In this document: piece by piece, positions 61,032-64,000 of the stretch
Position numbering within the stretch: the first letter of the stretch is position 1
Layout of the letters: the number at the start of each line of letters is the position of its first letter
The notes under the pieces: model-generated
The model's database searches: none
Seen by the model: only the letters and a program-made list of their open reading frames with translations
Told to the model about the DNA's origin: nothing
Made by a program: the position numbers and the translations under genes
From: Eubacterium sp. 14-2
GTDB lineage: Bacteria; Bacillota; Clostridia; Lachnospirales; Lachnospiraceae
NCBI RefSeq assembly: GCF_000403845.2
Contig: NZ_KE159568.1
Span: 433,724 to 497,723, forward strand
Reading direction: 5' to 3'
Length of the DNA stretch: 64,000 nucleotides

Positions 61032-63419
61032 TTATCGCAAAGCTCCCATCACTGATGACTTGCTTTGCTGCTTTAAGGCCCCTGTTGTAATCAGCACACT
61101 ACATAAAATAATAATCGCACAGTTCAAGATTGTAATACCAAATGGAAATTGATAATTCAAATAGTTCATCAGGCTGTTCTTCAAAAATGAGCAAAGAACA
61201 TATCCAATTCCTCCACCAATTATCACAGATAATACAAGCCCCATGCCGACTACGATTAGTCCCTCTTTATGGACCATCACGGATAATTGTTTTTGGGACA
61301 TTCCCACGGAACGCATGAGAGAAAATTCCCTGCGCCTTACGATAATTCCCGTCAAAGTTGTATTCAACAGATTCATCACGGAAAAACAGCCAATCAAAAC
61401 AATGGCTATTGCAAGGGCTAACTGTGTCCCCTGCAGGAAGTTTTCATTCTGGGCAATGGCAGCAGAAAGGGAATCCACACTCAGCCGCGGGTTATCGGAT
61501 ACAATCTGGTCTATTTCGTTTTCTGCCTGCTGTTCCAAAGAATCCTCTACACGAATCACATACTGATATGTCAAATTGCTGTGTGCGATTTTTTGCATGG
61601 AATCAACCGGCAATAACAGCATATCTATTTTATCGCCATTATTTCCAATCTTACTTTCGTCAAGGACTGCCGCAATCTCAAATTCCAGGTTCTCCGTATG
61701 CTGCCCATCAAAAATCTTCAGCGTTACAGACGAGCCGACTTTTGGATGAATACCAAAATACTTCTCAAAGTCACCCGGCCTGCCAATCACCATCTGATCC
61801 TCAGATGCCATTTGCCCATAATCTGATAGGTTTCCATTTAAGAGACAGCTTTGCAGCAAATCCATATCTGCTTTCTCAAATCCTACAATTTCAGCATCTG
61901 ATTCCAGGGCCTGCAGATCATGGGAAACCGGGAGATGCTGATCCTTCATAATCTTTTGCACACCTGATAATTGCGAAAGTTCTTTTTCCACTTCCTCCGT
62001 AAAAGGGCTTGAACCCTGCAAAATCTCCAAAGGATTTTCCATCAGCTCCTGATTCGAGATTTTTAAAACGAACTGTCCTCTTGCAAATCCGGATAAAGAC
62101 ATATCTTCTGCATTGATAGAAGAAAGGACAGAGGATAAACCTAACAGCAGGACACCAGTCAGGACAAGGGAGGCGGCTGTCAGTATATTCTTTTTCTTAT
62201 AACGCAAAACCTGGTTGACTGCCAAAGACCCCGGCGTTAGCTTGTGCTGCCTATGTTTACCTTTCGGTTGGTTATTTTGTTCATAGCGGGAAGCCTCTAT
62301 AGGTGAAACGGCCGCGGCTATCTTAGCAGGCTTTTTGATGGACAGGCGCACAGTGGCATAGGTTAGCGCAACAACAACCGGGCATATCCATAGCACATTC
62401 CATAACCCAAATCCATGTGGAATTAAAAGATAAGCCACTGCAATTCCCGCAATCAGCCCAATAGGAATTGCAGGCAGCATCAGCAAAGTCCCCTCCCTGA
62501 GAACAAGCCTTTGAATCTGTTTTGCTGTCATACCTATTGTGCGGAGCTGTCCATATTGTTTAATGGAATTGATAATGGAAATATAAAAAATGTTGTATAT
62601 AACCAAAACACCGGCGATCACGATAACAGCCAGCCCGGCAACAGCCGCCAGAACCATCAATGCCGAAGGCTGGCTAAGGTTCAGATACGCTTCATTATAA
62701 GAAGGAGCCGCTTTACAGCCTGCATCAGCCGCTATCTGTGATATTAGGTTTTTTACATCCCCAGAGCCCGCATCTAAATTTACACGGAGCATTACTGCCG
62801 GTGAAAAGTTATCCCATCCATCCATTTCTAAGAAGTATTCTTCAGAAACCATAGCCGCATATAAGGAACGGTCAGTACCTTTCGCCCCTGTTTTCAGGTA
62901 TCCTGTTATAAGAAAGGATTTTTCTTTAACCTTGTTTGGGTCTGGCAGTCGGATGGTATCTCCAATTTTAGCATTTATCTTCTGCCGGATTAAGTATTCC
63001 TGTTCAATCAGGATCTCATTTGCTTTCTCTGGCATTTTCCCCTGGTCAACAGACAGCCCATTTAATGTAAGTGCATCATTGTTGGAATACGAAATATTAA
63101 GGCGGTCATTTCCAGATTTAACGCTGCCAATGGAAACTGTGAATCCGCATAGTTCCACCCGCACATCATCAGACAATTTTTGGTATTGTTCTTTTTCTAT
63201 GCCGGAAATAAGCGCATGATAAGACCCCGTTATGTTATTGCCTCCATTTTGGTTCACTGTAATAATTCCAGAAACCAGGAGCAATACGGACGCCATCAAA
63301 AATGTTGCCAATGAAATTGCAGTAACCGTAAAATTTTTCTTCAAACGCTCTTTCTTTAATTGAGCAGACGCTAATTTTTTAATGATAGCGCTGGTATCAT
63401 TCTCAAAAGGCCATGTCAT
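61032..63419 (-). CDS. FtsX-type ABC permease 1 of the array
   Basis: 795 aa. Starts TWPFENDTSAIIKKLASAQL; FtsX loops LRTIGMTAKQIQRLVLREG and LMRSVGMSQKQLSVMVHKEG; two soluble domains; ends KSSVMGALR, different from the others. First permease after the ATPase, 14 bases from its stop. Lower G+C than the ATPase and permease 4. The SD of this gene overlaps the ATPase stop codon. Confidence 0.9.
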   Translation of the reverse strand: MTWPFENDTSAIIKKLASAQLKKERLKKNFTVTAISLATFLMASVLLLVSGIITVNQNGGNNITGSYHALISGIEKEQYQKLSDDVRVELCGFTVSIGSVKSGNDRLNISYSNNDALTLNGLSVDQGKMPEKANEILIEQEYLIRQKINAKIGDTIRLPDPNKVKEKSFLITGYLKTGAKGTDRSLYAAMVSEEYFLEMDGWDNFSPAVMLRVNLDAGSGDVKNLISQIAADAGCKAAPSYNEAYLNLSQPSALMVLAAVAGLAVIVIAGVLVIYNIFYISIINSIKQYGQLRTIGMTAKQIQRLVLREGTLLMLPAIPIGLIAGIAVAYLLIPHGFGLWNVLWICPVVVALTYATVRLSIKKPAKIAAAVSPIEASRYEQNNQPKGKHRQHKLTPGSLAVNQVLRYKKKNILTAASLVLTGVLLLGLSSVLSSINAEDMSLSGFARGQFVLKISNQELMENPLEILQGSSPFTEEVEKELSQLSGVQKIMKDQHLPVSHDLQALESDAEIVGFEKADMDLLQSCLLNGNLSDYGQMASEDQMVIGRPGDFEKYFGIHPKVGSSVTLKIFDGQHTENLEFEIAAVLDESKIGNNGDKIDMLLLPVDSMQKIAHSNLTYQYVIRVEDSLEQQAENEIDQIVSDNPRLSVDSLSAAIAQNENFLQGTQLALAIAIVLIGCFSVMNLLNTTLTGIIVRRREFSLMRSVGMSQKQLSVMVHKEGLIVVGMGLVLSVIIGGGIGYVLCSFLKNSLMNYLNYQFPFGITILNCAIIILCSVLITTGALKQQSKSSVMGALR

Positions 63420-63433
63420 AGTCTGCCACCTCC

Positions 63434-64000
63434 TTACTCCACAATCCTGCCGTCCTCAATCCTTACGATCCGGTCAGCAAGCTGGGCAATCTCGTTGTTG
63501 TGGGTAATCATAACAATGGTCTGGTTAAACTCCATGCTGGTACGCTTTAAAAGCCCCAGTACATCGGCGCTGGTCCTGGAATCCAGATTTCCGGTGGGCT
63601 CATCGGCCAGGATGATGGCTGGTTTGGTGATCAGGGCGCGGGCGATGGCGACACGCTGCTACTGTCCGCCGGAAAGGTTATTCGGCATATTCTGCAGTTT
63701 ATCTTCCAACGCCAGCATCCCCACGATCTCATCCATGAACTTCTTGTCTGCCACATCTCCGTCCAGCTCCACAGGCAGGACAATGTTCTCATACACATTC
63801 AGGATCGGGACAAGGTTATAGTTCTGGAAGATAAAGCCGATGTTGCGGCGGCGGAAGATGGTCAGCTCCTCGTCATTCTTTTTGGCCAGCTCATCCCCAC
63901 GGACAATAACATTGCCGGACGTGGGCGTATCCAGCCCGCCCATCATGTTAAGCAGGGTGGATTTACCGCTGCCGGACGTTCCGACGATTGCCACAAATTC
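63434..64000 (-). pseudogene. ABC ATPase with in-frame TAG in the signature region; 5' end off the window
   Basis: Minus frame reads the Walker [11 protein letters not shown]-loop [12 protein letters not shown], then NNLSGGQ, TAG (63661-63659), [26 protein letters not shown] and VMITHN, ending at TAA 63434. The expected sequence is [10 protein letters not shown] with CAG codons, so a single C-to-T change (CAG to TAG) is likely. Everything else looks intact. Unless read through, suppressed or a sequencing error, this gene would make a truncated ATPase and silence the array. Confidence 0.85.

Noticed and set aside
53843..63419. Assembly duplication as the cause of the four-permease array
   Set aside because: The four proteins differ throughout their soluble domains and in length and ends, so they cannot be copies of one read-level region.
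24650..63661. Stop-codon reassignment or recoding, because in-frame TAA or TAG occurs in genes at 24809, 25594, 43485 and 63659
   Set aside because: Many intact genes here end properly at TAA, TAG and TGA, and most affected genes also have frameshifts or truncations. Ordinary nonsense mutation fits better; only the 63659 case is kept as a separate finding.
1..64000. CRISPR array, tRNA, rRNA or riboswitch
   Set aside because: No regularly spaced direct repeats, cloverleaf genes, rRNA sequence or recognisable riboswitch motif were seen by eye on either strand; weak or unusual RNAs could have been missed.

Overview
The window looks like a chromosomal segment of a gut-type Clostridia bacterium, most likely Lachnospiraceae. 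This rests on moderate, uneven G+C, AGGAGG ribosome sites with frequent TTG/GTG starts, tandem large serine recombinases, BceB/FtsX-type permease operons, LytTR/AgrC-like signalling and clostridial conjugative-element accessory genes. Almost every gene lies on the minus strand. No tRNA, rRNA or CRISPR array was seen.

Region 1 (1-6750) is a compact thiotemplate operon transcribed right to left: a consensus promoter, an XRE regulator, a fused acetyl-CoA carboxylase carboxyltransferase (AccD-AccA), an Sfp-type phosphopantetheinyl transferase, a one-module NRPS (A-T-C) and the start of an FtsX-type permease that runs off the edge. Region 2 (7067-23740) is a redox/stress neighbourhood. It has an EamA protein, a methyltransferase, an HxlR regulator divergent from a flavin reductase, and two paralogous LysR modules. 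Each module has a LysR gene, a small helical protein at the head of an operon, then flavodoxins, aldo/keto reductases, a CMD-cupin protein or a hydrolase. The promoters share an 11-bp box over the -35, and each LysR seems to have its own 15-bp palindrome at its own and its target promoter. Gene fragments (MATE, flavodoxin, IS110) and three copies of a hairpin repeat mark rearrangement.

Region 3 (23860-35310) is mobile-element territory. An older decayed part (recombinase stub, XRE with a nonsense codon, frameshifted TOPRIM-like gene) is followed by the tail of a probable S8 peptidase and then by three overlapping large serine recombinases, the likely left end of an integrative element. Accessory genes follow (small paralogous protein, broken HTH gene, sigma factor, XRE regulator behind a candidate attenuator with a 32-codon leader ORF).

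Region 4 (35390-49700) is a bank of peptide-sensing/ABC systems: an intact RR-HK-ATPase-permease operon, and next to it a second set reduced to an intact RR, an HK/ATPase chimera and truncated or frameshifted ABC genes. Then come a small membrane protein with an ABC-2 transporter, GrpB, two GNAT enzymes, and CPBP proteases, one coupled to a 42-aa peptide. Region 5 (49850-64000) has two low-complexity coiled-coil proteins, an AgrC/AgrA-like pair and an operon of four consecutive, divergent ~795-aa FtsX permeases behind one ATPase gene. That ATPase carries an in-frame TAG inside its ABC signature region.

The best candidates for undescribed biology are the NRPS/AccDA operon, the four-permease array with its conserved start block, the twin LysR modules, the 42-aa peptide/CPBP pair and the attenuator in the mobile element. 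Functional statements are inferences from protein motifs; no database search was run.
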